A program made the position numbers and the translations under genes. A stretch of 26,727 nucleotides of DNA from UBA3064 sp023258775 (lineage in GTDB: Bacteria; Pseudomonadota; Gammaproteobacteria; Burkholderiales; Burkholderiaceae_E): assembly GCA_044355655.1 (NCBI GenBank), contig JBIKXS010000042.1, positions 1 through 26,727 on the forward strand, in the 5' to 3' direction. The stretch's first letter is position 1; the number at the start of each line of letters is the position of its first letter. The notes beneath the pieces are model-generated. The model saw only the letters and a list, made by a program, of their open reading frames with translations. It was not told where the DNA came from and did not search any database. This document shows, in pieces, positions 8,317 through 15,518 of this stretch.

Positions 8317-9101
8317 GCCGCTAAAGGCCCAAATCGTTGCCTGAAGCGCTGGTCGAGTTGTTCAAGCGGCAAAATTACGGGGAAGTCAGCACAGTTCAAC
8401 TCAAAGTCAACGCAAGGCTCGCCCATGATCATCGCACCTGCCCGTAAGTAGGCTCGCAACAGCGAAGGTACTTCGACTTGTTCCTGAGTATTGAACGCAA
8501 GACGTTTGAGCCTTTGCAATGGCCAAACTCGGAAGCTTTCCCCTGCATCGTGCAGCGGTATGAGCTGTTGGTACAGGCGCAACACTGACTCGGGTCCGTC
8601 TTTCAGTGAGACGCTGACACATCCCATGAGGTGCGTGTAATGCTTTCCCGAAAGCCAGCGCGACAAACCTGTCCACATCAGCATCAAGCTTGTTCCGCCT
8701 CGATAGGCAGGGTCGACACAAGCACGTCCGAGTTCAACAATTTCATGGCGCAAAGGATCGAGTCGGGTTAGCCAGAACTCCTGCTCTGCGTACCGACATC
8801 CTAATTCTCTTGCAGCCTCAGGTGTCAGTATGCGATAGGTTCCCACCACGTCATCACGGTCCGGATCGATGGCGACAAGATGTGTACACCAGGGATCGAA
8901 AATATCATCGTCCTGACAGGTCAGCTTTCCGGATGCTTGTGGCGCGCTTTCACGAAAAATGCGAGCTCTCAGTTCAAGTGCCTGGGCAATACGGCCTTCG
9001 GAGCGTGCGATTGCCACATGGATCCTCTGAGACTGACAAAGCAGTTCATCGCCCACCGAAGCCTTAGCAGCATAAAAAGCCCGGTCTTCCACCATGTTCA
9101 T
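8313..9101 (-). CDS. OlsB-like N-acyltransferase (GNAT fold, Acetyltransf_5)
   Basis: This 262-residue protein resembles ornithine acyl-ACP N-acyltransferase OlsB, the first enzyme of ornithine-lipid synthesis. Seen motifs are 'CTHLVAID', 'VGTYRILTPEAARELG', 'IVELGRACVDPAYRGG', 'LMGCVSVSL' and the C-terminal 'PSLLRAYLRAGAMIMGEPCVDFELNCADFPV', in the expected order. Family knowledge: it transfers a 3-hydroxyacyl group from ACP to the amino group of an amino acid at the inner membrane. The O-acyltransferase partner OlsA is not in the window, so the acceptor could be ornithine or something else. I chose ATG 9101: AAGGA lies nine bases upstream, while TTG 9107 is too close. It lies 56 bases downstream of psd and overlaps the lpxH-like gene by four bases. 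Confidence 0.82.
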   Translation of the reverse strand: MNMVEDRAFYAAKASVGDELLCQSQRIHVAIARSEGRIAQALELRARIFRESAPQASGKLTCQDDDIFDPWCTHLVAIDPDRDDVVGTYRILTPEAARELGCRYAEQEFWLTRLDPLRHEIVELGRACVDPAYRGGTSLMLMWTGLSRWLSGKHYTHLMGCVSVSLKDGPESVLRLYQQLIPLHDAGESFRVWPLQRLKRLAFNTQEQVEVPSLLRAYLRAGAMIMGEPCVDFELNCADFPVILPLEQLDQRFRQRFGPLAA

Positions 9102-9157
9102 GTACAAAAATCCTTACACAGATTAAACCAGTGCAAGTGTGATCAACGCGCTTTAAA

Positions 9158-10036
9158 TCACGATGACAACTTCGTGTCGAATGGATGACATAACAAAGCC
9201 TCTCCCATTCGGATCCGATATCCTTCCTGGATTGTTGTATGAAATAGACAGTTTGGCGGTGCAAATAAGATGATCGTCGAACCGTGCTCAAACCAACCAA
9301 GTTCTTCACCCTTTTCGCATGGCGTTTGGCGTTCAAAACGGTGAGGTCCCCGGTAACTCAAGTCGAGTTGTTGATCGATGGCATGAATCCGCATGCTGGC
9401 GACCAAAACTGCTGCGACCGGAACAAGGACCAAAGCACAGGGATTGTTCTCAATAGCGAATCGTAAGACGGCGCGCTCATTGCGACAAAACAAGCTCGGG
9501 ACCCTGGCAAGCGCCGGTGGATTGACATTCCAGGCGTCACCCGAGTGATAGGTCACTTCGCGGAGGACAGCCTTTGCCGGTGCATGAAATCGATGGTACA
9601 TGCTTGATAACAGTCGAAGGGTGACATAACGGCTGCCCTCAAGCTGCTGAGCCAGCGCCTTATCGCCGACTAAATCCTCAAGCCGGTAGCTTAGCCCCTT
9701 GGTTTGAAAAAGCATTTGTGCTTCGACTTGCCCATGCGCGCCGACGATTGCATCGCAAGGACTTGTCCAAACACCCGCGTTGGCGTCGATTGGTCGTAAG
9801 CCATCCTGCAGCTCTCGGATAAAGCAATCACGCAAAGAATTGAAATCCTTCTTTTTGGCTTCACTTAAGTCCAAATCGGCGAAAAGTTTCCATATCGCAA
9901 TTGAAATTTTGGTCAGCCAGCGATTTTCGATCGAAGCAAACCAGCCCATAAAGCGGGTTAGCGCGATTCTTGGTATCCGATTAGTGAGCGTGAAGTTGAG
10001 CTCATCAGCGATTACGCGCTTCATTGAATCTGCCAT
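9158..10036 (-). CDS. psd: Phosphatidylserine decarboxylase family protein
   Basis: This 292-residue proenzyme carries the serine-protease-like triad of the family: Asp95 ('TSPCDAIVG'), His151 ('SSMYHRFHAP') and Ser253 in 'HGST', the self-cleavage site that yields the pyruvoyl group. Other family blocks are 'LRDCFIRELQDGLRPID' and 'FCRNERAV'. Family knowledge: it converts phosphatidylserine to phosphatidylethanolamine at the inner membrane. The cleavage motif is HGST rather than the usual LGST, a known type of variation. I chose ATG 10036 because AAGGA stands just upstream; the frame is open further to 10147, but that would run into the divergent aminotransferase gene. In this company it might decarboxylate a different amino-acid lipid rather than be the housekeeping enzyme (inference). 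Confidence 0.9.
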   Translation of the reverse strand: MADSMKRVIADELNFTLTNRIPRIALTRFMGWFASIENRWLTKISIAIWKLFADLDLSEAKKKDFNSLRDCFIRELQDGLRPIDANAGVWTSPCDAIVGAHGQVEAQMLFQTKGLSYRLEDLVGDKALAQQLEGSRYVTLRLLSSMYHRFHAPAKAVLREVTYHSGDAWNVNPPALARVPSLFCRNERAVLRFAIENNPCALVLVPVAAVLVASMRIHAIDQQLDLSYRGPHRFERQTPCEKGEELGWFEHGSTIILFAPPNCLFHTTIQEGYRIRMGEALLCHPFDTKLSS

Positions 10037-10076
10037 TGTTTCCTTGACCTTTCTGTTAGAACAAGCATTCACAAGC

Positions 10077-10108
10077 TTGTCATTTGACTGTTTTAAAAGT
10101 CTTATGAT
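10077..10108 (+). promoter_or_regulatory. Candidate promoter / weak PhoB box for the aminotransferase gene
   Basis: TTGTCATTTGACTGTTTT (10077-10094) matches a PhoB box in its first half-site (6 of 7 bases) and more weakly in the second (5 of 7, 11 bases on). TATGAT (10103-10108), a 5-of-6 match to a -10, follows after 8 bases, not the 10 seen at the pst/pho promoters in this window. Read as sigma-70 alone, TTGTCA and TCTTAT are 17 bases apart. GGAGAG lies eight bases before the ATG at 10126. Promoter activity is plausible; PhoB control is uncertain. Confidence 0.35.
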
Positions 10109-10125
10109 CTCGGAGAGATAAGACC

Positions 10126-11790
10126 ATGAGCCTATCTGTTGTAACAATCACGACGCTATCACTTCTGCCACCTGCTTTGCTGTGGGTTGCGCCTGCTGCC
10201 TACAGGCGATTGCTTTTGTCGAGGGCTAAACATCGCTCACTAACAGGGCATTCCAGAATGGCCCAGCGTGTTGCTCGGCTGCTTCCCGGCTATCGATTCG
10301 ACGAGCAAAGCTTTTTCAGGGCAGATGATTGCGATAGCAACACCGAAGCGATGAGAAAAGCTGCGTTCTATAACATGTCTGCTCGTTTCGCCAAGCGCTA
10401 CGCCAGATCGCTTGAAGCCACCGAAAGGGCCAAGCAATCGCTTTCTGATTTGCAATTCATCTCGAGTTACCGGGTGCCTTTTCAGTTCAGTGATTTGGTG
10501 AAACGGCATTTGAAAATTGGCAGTGTGGTTTCGAACTCGCATGATGTTTTTATCGAGGACCTGGATGGCAACCTCTTTTATGACCTGAGTGGCTCTTACG
10601 GCGTTAATCTGCTCGGTTATGATTTTTACAAACGAAATATTGTGACCGCCAATGATTCGGCTCAGGCGCTTGGACCCGTGCTTGGTATGTACCACCCTGC
10701 CGTTATCGAAGTCGCCGAAAGGCTGCGTGTGATATCGATGCAAGACGAAGTGTCGTTTCATATGTCGGGTACTGAAGCGGTCATGCAAGCGGTGCGTCTT
10801 GCTCGCTATAACACCGGCAAGACCCATTTGGTTCGTTTTTGTGGCGCGTACCATGGCTGGTGGGAGGACGTTCAACCTGGCCCTGGCAATCCGATGCCAC
10901 CGCGAGAGACCTACACGCTGGAAGACATGAGTGAACGTTCGCTTACGGCACTGCGTATGCGCAAGGATGTGGCCTGCGTGCTTGTGAATCCCTTGCAGGC
11001 TTTGCACCCGAATCGGGCTGCACCTGGCGATTCGTCGCTCGTTGACAGCAGCCGAAAGGCTGGCTTTGACCGGGTTGCCTATACCGATTGGCTCAGGAAA
11101 CTTCGTGCGCTTTGCACGGCACGCGGTATTGTTCTTATTTTTGACGAGGTTTTCCTCGGCTTCAGACTTGCTCCGGGCGGCGCTCAGGAATACTTCGGGG
11201 TTGAAGCTGATATGGTGACCTACGGAAAAACGCTCGGTGGAGGATTCCCCTGTGGCGTTCTTTGTGGCAAGTCGCGTTTCATGCGACGCTATCGCGAGGA
11301 TCGCCCCGCCGACATTTGCTTTGCTAGAGGAACATTCAATGCGCATCCCTATGTAATCAACGGTATGCTGCATTTTCTACGCGCCCTTGAAACGGCACCG
11401 GTCAAGGCACTTTATGAGGGTCTCGAAACGCGCTTTCAAGACGCGGCTGACCAACTTAATCAGCGATTGAACAAGGCACAAGTACCGGTGCAGGTTGCTG
11501 CGATGGCCAGCGTCTGGACAATTCTTTTTGAAAAACCATCGCGTTATAACTGGATGCTGCAGTTTTATTTGCGTGAGGCAGGACTTGCACTCAGTTGGGT
11601 GGGCTCTGGTCGCTTGATTTTTTCGCTCAATTATCATGAAAAACATCTTGATGCGGTTTTCGAGCGTTTTGTCGGTGCTTGCGTTGCGATGCGTGACGAT
11701 GGCTGGTGGCATACACCGCCCGAATTAAGCAATAAATCGATTCGTCGCCGCATTCTTAAGGAATTGTTCGCAAACAAATCTGCGGTGTAG
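10126..11790 (+). CDS. Class III aminotransferase with membrane-anchored N-terminal extension
   Basis: This is a 554-residue PLP enzyme. From about residue 130 it follows the glutamate-1-semialdehyde aminomutase-like fold: 'SGTEAVMQAVRLAR' (cofactor phosphate site), 'GAYHGWW', 'LIFDEVFLGFR' (Asp340 to the pyridine nitrogen) and 'YGKTLGGGFPCG' with Schiff-base Lys368. The first ~130 residues are extra compared with HemL (about 430 aa). They open with a hydrophobic segment (residues 5-31) followed by a basic stretch, which suggests a membrane anchor with the catalytic part in the cytoplasm. It is not a normal heme gene. Divergence from psd and the lipid neighbours suggest an amino-lipid or aminated carbon-chain substrate (inference). 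The ATG is supported by GGAGAG eight bases upstream. Confidence 0.82.
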   Translation: MSLSVVTITTLSLLPPALLWVAPAAYRRLLLSRAKHRSLTGHSRMAQRVARLLPGYRFDEQSFFRADDCDSNTEAMRKAAFYNMSARFAKRYARSLEATERAKQSLSDLQFISSYRVPFQFSDLVKRHLKIGSVVSNSHDVFIEDLDGNLFYDLSGSYGVNLLGYDFYKRNIVTANDSAQALGPVLGMYHPAVIEVAERLRVISMQDEVSFHMSGTEAVMQAVRLARYNTGKTHLVRFCGAYHGWWEDVQPGPGNPMPPRETYTLEDMSERSLTALRMRKDVACVLVNPLQALHPNRAAPGDSSLVDSSRKAGFDRVAYTDWLRKLRALCTARGIVLIFDEVFLGFRLAPGGAQEYFGVEADMVTYGKTLGGGFPCGVLCGKSRFMRRYREDRPADICFARGTFNAHPYVINGMLHFLRALETAPVKALYEGLETRFQDAADQLNQRLNKAQVPVQVAAMASVWTILFEKPSRYNWMLQFYLREAGLALSWVGSGRLIFSLNYHEKHLDAVFERFVGACVAMRDDGWWHTPPELSNKSIRRRILKELFANKSAV

Positions 11791-11793
11791 GGC

Positions 11794-11864
11794 GGTGTGG
11801 CGCAGCGTGGCGTAGCGGTGTAGGGCAGCGTTGTAGGGCAGTGGTGTGGCGCAGCGTGGCGTAG
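11794..11864 (+). repeat. Direct 22-bp repeat with related GTGTAGGGC units
   Basis: A 22-base sequence beginning GGTGTGGCGCAGC and ending GTGGCGTAG occurs identically at 11794-11815 and 11843-11864. Between and before the copies the shorter unit GTGTAGGGC (or TTGTAGGGC) recurs, including one copy overlapping the stop codon of the aminotransferase gene (11785-11793). The whole stretch of about 80 bases is built from G-rich variants of the same words. It looks like local slippage-type expansion. Confidence 0.8.
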
Positions 11865-11904
11865 GGCTCTTGCAAGCGTCGTAGAAGAGGGCTTTTAAGC
11901 TTGC

Positions 11905-11949
11905 TTGGGCAGGGTCAGGTAGCAGCTTGCTACCTGACCGCTTACCCAA
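11905..11949. terminator. Perfect 12-bp hairpin between convergent genes
   Basis: GGTCAGGTAGCA (11913-11924) and its exact reverse complement TGCTACCTGACC (11928-11939) are separated by a 3-base loop (GCT). An outer TTGGG (11905-11909) can pair with CCCAA (11945-11949). It sits between the convergent aminotransferase and Mpo1-like genes, so a bidirectional terminator is the simplest reading. Neither strand has a T-run after the stem. Confidence 0.55.
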
Positions 11950-11985
11950 TTGTTCCGTCAGATTGAAACATCGGTTGCGAAAGGC

Positions 11986-12588
11986 TTAAATCTTGCGACG
12001 CTGCTCAAGGCCTTTGCGCATCAATTCAATGGGTGCCCGGTGGTAGAGCTTGATGTCATGGAATGGGTCTGTGATGATTTTCGTCGCCCAGACAAACCCC
12101 GTCTTCCAGCCATCACGCAATCCAAGCTGGATGACCCTAAAGGCCAGACCGCCCACACCCAGCATGAACCAGAACTGACCGACATCCCTGATCCATTCTT
12201 TCACACCATTAGCCGGCTCAATCATCCCCAAGAGGCTTGGCTCAAACCATAAAACGACAGGGGCAAACGCCCATATCGCCATTAGCACGACCTTGCGTCG
12301 AATGTTGTAACCAACTTTGATGGCCTCTTTGTATTCGTGCGTTGCATCGTTTACATAGTCATAGCCTTTGGGTTCAAAAAAGAAGTGACCAGCCTGGCGA
12401 CTGGTCATCGATATGAGCCAAGCAATCAAGGCCGATACAACCGGATCGATGAGCAGATAAACATAGGCAATCACAAAACTGCAGGCGCTCACTAAGTGGA
12501 GCGACTGATTGATCAGGCTATGGTGGTAATAACGGTGATCATCCCAACGTTGCTCTTTGAGCATTTCGCCGAAACTTTGGTTAGACAT
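11986..12588 (-). CDS. Small multi-pass membrane protein, Mpo1/DUF962-like
   Basis: This 200-residue protein has three or four hydrophobic segments. Its N-terminal part, with 'HHSLINQSLH' (His22, His23, His31) before a membrane helix and 'SRQAGHFFFEPKGYD' (His68) after the next, resembles the Mpo1-like (DUF962) pattern in which spaced histidines at the membrane bind iron. Yeast Mpo1 is a dioxygenase in alpha-oxidation of 2-hydroxy fatty acids. The resemblance is by eye and the catalytic role is inference. I chose ATG 12588 because GGAGG lies seven bases upstream. The frame is open upstream to 12843, but that stretch has no protein-like character. It is convergent with the aminotransferase gene in a lipid-gene neighbourhood. 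Confidence 0.6.
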   Translation of the reverse strand: MSNQSFGEMLKEQRWDDHRYYHHSLINQSLHLVSACSFVIAYVYLLIDPVVSALIAWLISMTSRQAGHFFFEPKGYDYVNDATHEYKEAIKVGYNIRRKVVLMAIWAFAPVVLWFEPSLLGMIEPANGVKEWIRDVGQFWFMLGVGGLAFRVIQLGLRDGWKTGFVWATKIITDPFHDIKLYHRAPIELMRKGLEQRRKI

Positions 12589-13015
12589 CCTTTTTCCTCC
12601 GAAAGCTATAAGCGTCTTGAACGTTACTGATCTTAAGTGTTTGCACTTTTTGAGCGCTTCGTGCTTGAGATCACCTAGGCTGGCAGCTGTTGTCGTTGAT
12701 CGTGCAAACATCAACATACGAGCGCCTGGAACGAGACTTTGCACTTGAACGGTGAAATCTTGGTGACAATAGCATGACTTGTTCCTGACGAAATGAAGAC
12801 GGTTTGATGTCAGCTTTGATTGATGTGAAAACCAGGTCGTCATCAGCTTGAGATCTTACTTTGACAAACTATAAAAGCTTAGTCATAACAAACTCGGCGC
12901 AGCTACGATCAAAGGCTGTCGGATCTTTTTCTCATAGCGCTCTGGGGTTTCGTGGCGGCTGGGCCTATGCATCAATGACTTTACTGCGTTTGTCCGATCA
13001 GGTTGGGGACCCAAG
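12589..13015. other. 427-bp divergent intergenic region
   Basis: This region separates the Mpo1-like gene (minus strand) from the GT4 gene (plus strand). TTTGCACTT occurs at 12640-12648 and 12738-12746, and the inverted GTGCAAAC at 12702-12709 sits in the loop of a small hairpin (GTTGAT 12695-12700 with ATCAAC 12710-12715). A good promoter for the GT4 gene lies near the right end. No convincing short gene or tRNA is seen. Confidence 0.5.
12861..12889 (+). promoter_or_regulatory. Sigma-70-type promoter of the GT4 gene
   Basis: A perfect -35 hexamer TTGACA (12861-12866) is followed after exactly 17 bases by CATAAC (12884-12889), a 4-of-6 match to the -10 consensus. Transcription would begin near 12896, leaving a leader of about 120 bases before the ATG at 13016. 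Confidence 0.5.
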
Positions 13016-14230
13016 ATGGATCGTCGTTTACGGCTCGCCGTTGTGACAGAAACTTTCCCGCCAGAAGTCAATGGCGTGTCATTAAGCCTCGCTAAATTGC
13101 TTGAAGGCATTGGGCCATTTTGCGATTGGCAGCTTGTACGAGTGAACCGCCATGACCTTGAAGCTCCGATGCCAGATGAGTTGCGGATGGCGGGCTTTCC
13201 GATCCCAGGCTATGCTCGCCTGCGAGGCGGATTTCCTGCATGGATTGGTTTGCGCCGGGCGTGGATCAAGCAAAGACCAGACCTGGTTCATATTGCGACT
13301 GAGGGCCCCCTGGGGTTGAGCGCACTACAAACCGCGCGATCCTTGCAGATTCCAGTATGTTCTGACTTTAGAACACATTTTGAACAGTATGTAGATCATT
13401 ACAAACTTGCATGGTTAGAGCCTTTAGCAAGCGCTTACTTGCGTTATTTTCATAACCATTGTCAGCTAAACTTTGTACCCACAGAGATGCTCTCCAAACA
13501 ACTTAAAGCCCAGGGTTTCGAACGTTTGGCGGTCGTTCCTCGAGGCGTTGATCTAGCAAGGTTTGGTCCGCAGCATCGTGATGAGGGTCTTCGTGCGGCC
13601 TGGTTAGGCAATGGGGGGCGGCGATTAGATCCAAACAAGGTACCGGTGCTTATTTGCGTATCGCGGATGGCGGCGGAGAAAAACCTTGAGGTTTTGCTCC
13701 AAGCTTACAGGGCTGCAAAGCAATCAGGAAGTCCTGCCCGTTTGGTCATGGTTGGCGATGGCCCAATGCGGGCAGGTCTGGAGCGTGATTATCCCGAGGC
13801 ATTGTTTGTGGGTATGAAAACGGGTTTGGATCTGTCCCGCCATTATGCGAGTGCAGATCTTTTTTGTTTCCCAAGCCAAAGCGAAACCTTCGGCAATGTG
13901 ATTCTCGAAGCAATGGCAAGTGCTTTGCCAGTGCTCGCATATCGGCATGGCGCAAGTGCTGCGTTGTTACAAGATCAAGAGCATGGATGGATTCTGCGCG
14001 ACTTTAGTCCTTCGGCGTTCCATGACGCGCTCAAGACCGCCCTGGATGCATGGGCGACACCGGGTCACAGTACTTGGCAGGCAATGGGCGAGAAGGTTCT
14101 GGCCATTGCAAAAACCCAATCCTGGGACAGCGTTGTCGAGTTGATGCTTTCACATTGGTATGCTTTAGCCTTTCCAACCGTGAAAGCGAAGGCTCCGCAT
14201 GAATCATTTGCCCATTCGCAGCAGCTATGA
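13016..14230 (+). CDS. GT4-family glycosyltransferase
   Basis: This 404-residue protein has a GT-B fold. The N-terminus 'LAVVTETFPPEVNGVSLSLAKLLEG' is typical of the acceptor-binding domain of the MgtA/SqdX/PimB-like GT4 group. The C-terminal half holds the donor site with 'LICVSRMAAEKNLEVLLQAY', 'LVMVGDGPMR' and the E-x7-E motif (Glu290 and Glu298, 'SETFGNVILEAM'). It has no signal peptide or membrane helix, so it would act at the inner face of the cytoplasmic membrane. The closest named functions are alpha-mannosyl- or sulfoquinovosyl-type transfer to a lipid, but sugar and acceptor cannot be told from sequence. The start matches the family N-terminus, though its ribosome-binding site is weak. 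Its end overlaps the following acetyltransferase gene by 32 bases. Confidence 0.85.
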   Translation: MDRRLRLAVVTETFPPEVNGVSLSLAKLLEGIGPFCDWQLVRVNRHDLEAPMPDELRMAGFPIPGYARLRGGFPAWIGLRRAWIKQRPDLVHIATEGPLGLSALQTARSLQIPVCSDFRTHFEQYVDHYKLAWLEPLASAYLRYFHNHCQLNFVPTEMLSKQLKAQGFERLAVVPRGVDLARFGPQHRDEGLRAAWLGNGGRRLDPNKVPVLICVSRMAAEKNLEVLLQAYRAAKQSGSPARLVMVGDGPMRAGLERDYPEALFVGMKTGLDLSRHYASADLFCFPSQSETFGNVILEAMASALPVLAYRHGASAALLQDQEHGWILRDFSPSAFHDALKTALDAWATPGHSTWQAMGEKVLAIAKTQSWDSVVELMLSHWYALAFPTVKAKAPHESFAHSQQL

Positions 14231-14870
14231 AGCACCGCCTGCGATTTCCTTAACCGGCAGCGAGGTCGCACTTGTCCCGCTCTCGGCAAATCATCGCGAT
14301 GATCTTTATGCTTTGAGCACGGCAAAGGGCGCCGAGGACCGATTTCGTTACCTATTTGAGCAAGTCCCAACGCCAGAAAGCTTCGAGCAATTCATGGTCA
14401 AGGCCTGTGCGAGCAAGGATCCGATGTATGTCGCAGTGATTCGTAAAGAAGACGGGCGCTGCTTAGGACGACAATCGCTGATGCGAATCACCCCAGATCA
14501 TGGCGTGATCGAGATCGGAAACATCTTGTGGGGTCCAGACATGGCGCGCACCCCAATGGCGACCGAAGCTTTGTACTTGCACGCTCGTTATGTTTTTGAA
14601 ACGCTTGGTTATCGGCGTTTTGAGTGGAAGTGCAATGCGCTTAATGCGCCATCAAGACGCGCTGCGCTGCGCTTTGGCTTTCGCTTTGAGGGTGTTTTCA
14701 GGCAGCACATGGTTGTTAAGGGTTTGAGCAGAGATACCGCGTGGTATGCCATGCTCGATCATGAGTGGCCAGGAATCAAACAACATTTCGAACGTTGGCT
14801 CAGCCCCGAGAATTTCGACGGTAAGGGCAACCAAAGAACCCAACTGAGGGCTGGTTTGCTATCGCTTTGA
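14199..14870 (+). CDS. GNAT acetyltransferase, RimJ/RimL type
   Basis: This 223-residue single-domain protein is of the Acetyltransf_3 type. 'ISLTGSEVALVPLSANHRDDLYAL' opens the fold. 'IGNILWGPDMARTPMATEALYLHARYVFETLGYRRFEWKCNALNAPSRRAALRFGFRFEGVFRQHMVVKGLSRDTAWYAMLDHEW' matches the C-terminal half of RimJ/RimL-like enzymes throughout. Members acetylate protein N-termini, amino acids or antibiotics; the substrate here is unknown. ATG 14199 has AAGG six bases upstream and lies inside the GT4 gene, overlapping by 32 bases, so translation is probably coupled. A stem-loop follows the gene. Confidence 0.85.
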   Translation: MNHLPIRSSYEAPPAISLTGSEVALVPLSANHRDDLYALSTAKGAEDRFRYLFEQVPTPESFEQFMVKACASKDPMYVAVIRKEDGRCLGRQSLMRITPDHGVIEIGNILWGPDMARTPMATEALYLHARYVFETLGYRRFEWKCNALNAPSRRAALRFGFRFEGVFRQHMVVKGLSRDTAWYAMLDHEWPGIKQHFERWLSPENFDGKGNQRTQLRAGLLSL

Positions 14871-14882
14871 TGGCTTGTGTAT

Positions 14883-14902
14883 CACCCGCACGAGGGCGGG
14901 TG
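14883..14902. terminator. GC-rich hairpin between convergent genes
   Basis: CACCCGC (14883-14889) pairs perfectly with GCGGGTG (14896-14902) around a six-base loop. It lies in the 39-base gap between the convergent acetyltransferase and 127-aa hypothetical genes. There is no T-run on either strand, so intrinsic termination is possible but weak. Confidence 0.45.
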
Positions 14903-14909
14903 GATGGGC

Positions 14910-15293
14910 TTAGTGTTTGATTAAGCTCGAAGCTAGCGAGCGGTAGTCGATCGAGAAGCTTCCTGTAGCAATACGATCCTTTAACTGATCCAATGCGCGT
15001 TGTTCTTCAATGCCAATTTGCTCGCGTGATACATGTCTTGCTTCTGAAGTAGATTTAATCTCGAGTGCCGCCTCTTTGCGTAACTCTAAAATCGCGGCCC
15101 TATCGTTGCTACCCGGGAGGGCAACATGGGTCTTTTCTAAGGCAGTTTCAATAGCGCGAACGGTGAGTTGGGCAACCAGTGGCGATTGGGTTAGCTTGGA
15201 AGCGGCCTTTGATGCAGCTTGAGCTGCAACATCGGGCGCAATGCGTTTTGCCGATTCGGCTGCCGAAAAAATATTGGAAGACGTATAGTTCAT
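14910..15293 (-). CDS. Hypothetical 127-residue protein
   Basis: I do not recognise this protein. It is alanine-rich and charged, predicted mostly alpha-helical and soluble ('AAESAKRIAPDVAAQAASKAASKL', then a Glu/Arg/Lys-rich second half), with no signal peptide, membrane helix or known catalytic motif. The ATG at 15293 is preceded by AGGCGG at workable spacing. The orientation, convergent with the acetyltransferase and divergent from tupA, is consistent with a real gene. Coding confidence rests on length and the lack of alternatives. Confidence 0.55.
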   Translation of the reverse strand: MNYTSSNIFSAAESAKRIAPDVAAQAASKAASKLTQSPLVAQLTVRAIETALEKTHVALPGSNDRAAILELRKEAALEIKSTSEARHVSREQIGIEEQRALDQLKDRIATGSFSIDYRSLASSLIKH

Positions 15294-15518
15294 GTCAACC
15301 GCCTATTGCCACAAGAGTGAAACTGAGTCCTAAACTGAAGGTCCTTGGTACTGCTCTGGAGCCGCGATTTGTCGCTCTCCACATCTAGGAATACGGCCTT
15401 TTGGAGGGCGCAGTTTAGAGCGGCGAGGCCTGGTACCCGCAAAGGCCCGGGCCACGGGCTTTAAGGCCTCTTATTGCTATAGACTGCATCAACGATCCCT
15501 ATTCATCGAGACCAAGTC

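Noticed and set aside
10037..10147. N-terminal extension of psd
   Set aside because: It would overlap the divergent aminotransferase start; AAGGA before ATG 10036 and the family N-terminus favour the shorter form.
10240..11373. Long minus-strand ORF (377 codons) antisense to the aminotransferase
   Set aside because: The plus-strand frame carries every PLP-enzyme motif; the antisense product is His/Arg/Thr-rich with no recognisable fold.
12589..12843. N-terminal extension of the Mpo1-like protein
   Set aside because: The frame is open, but a strong GGAGG precedes ATG 12588 and the extension is not protein-like.
12883..13110. Short ORFs on both strands in the GT4 leader
   Set aside because: No ribosome-binding sites or recognisable sequence, and they overlap the promoter or the GT4 start.
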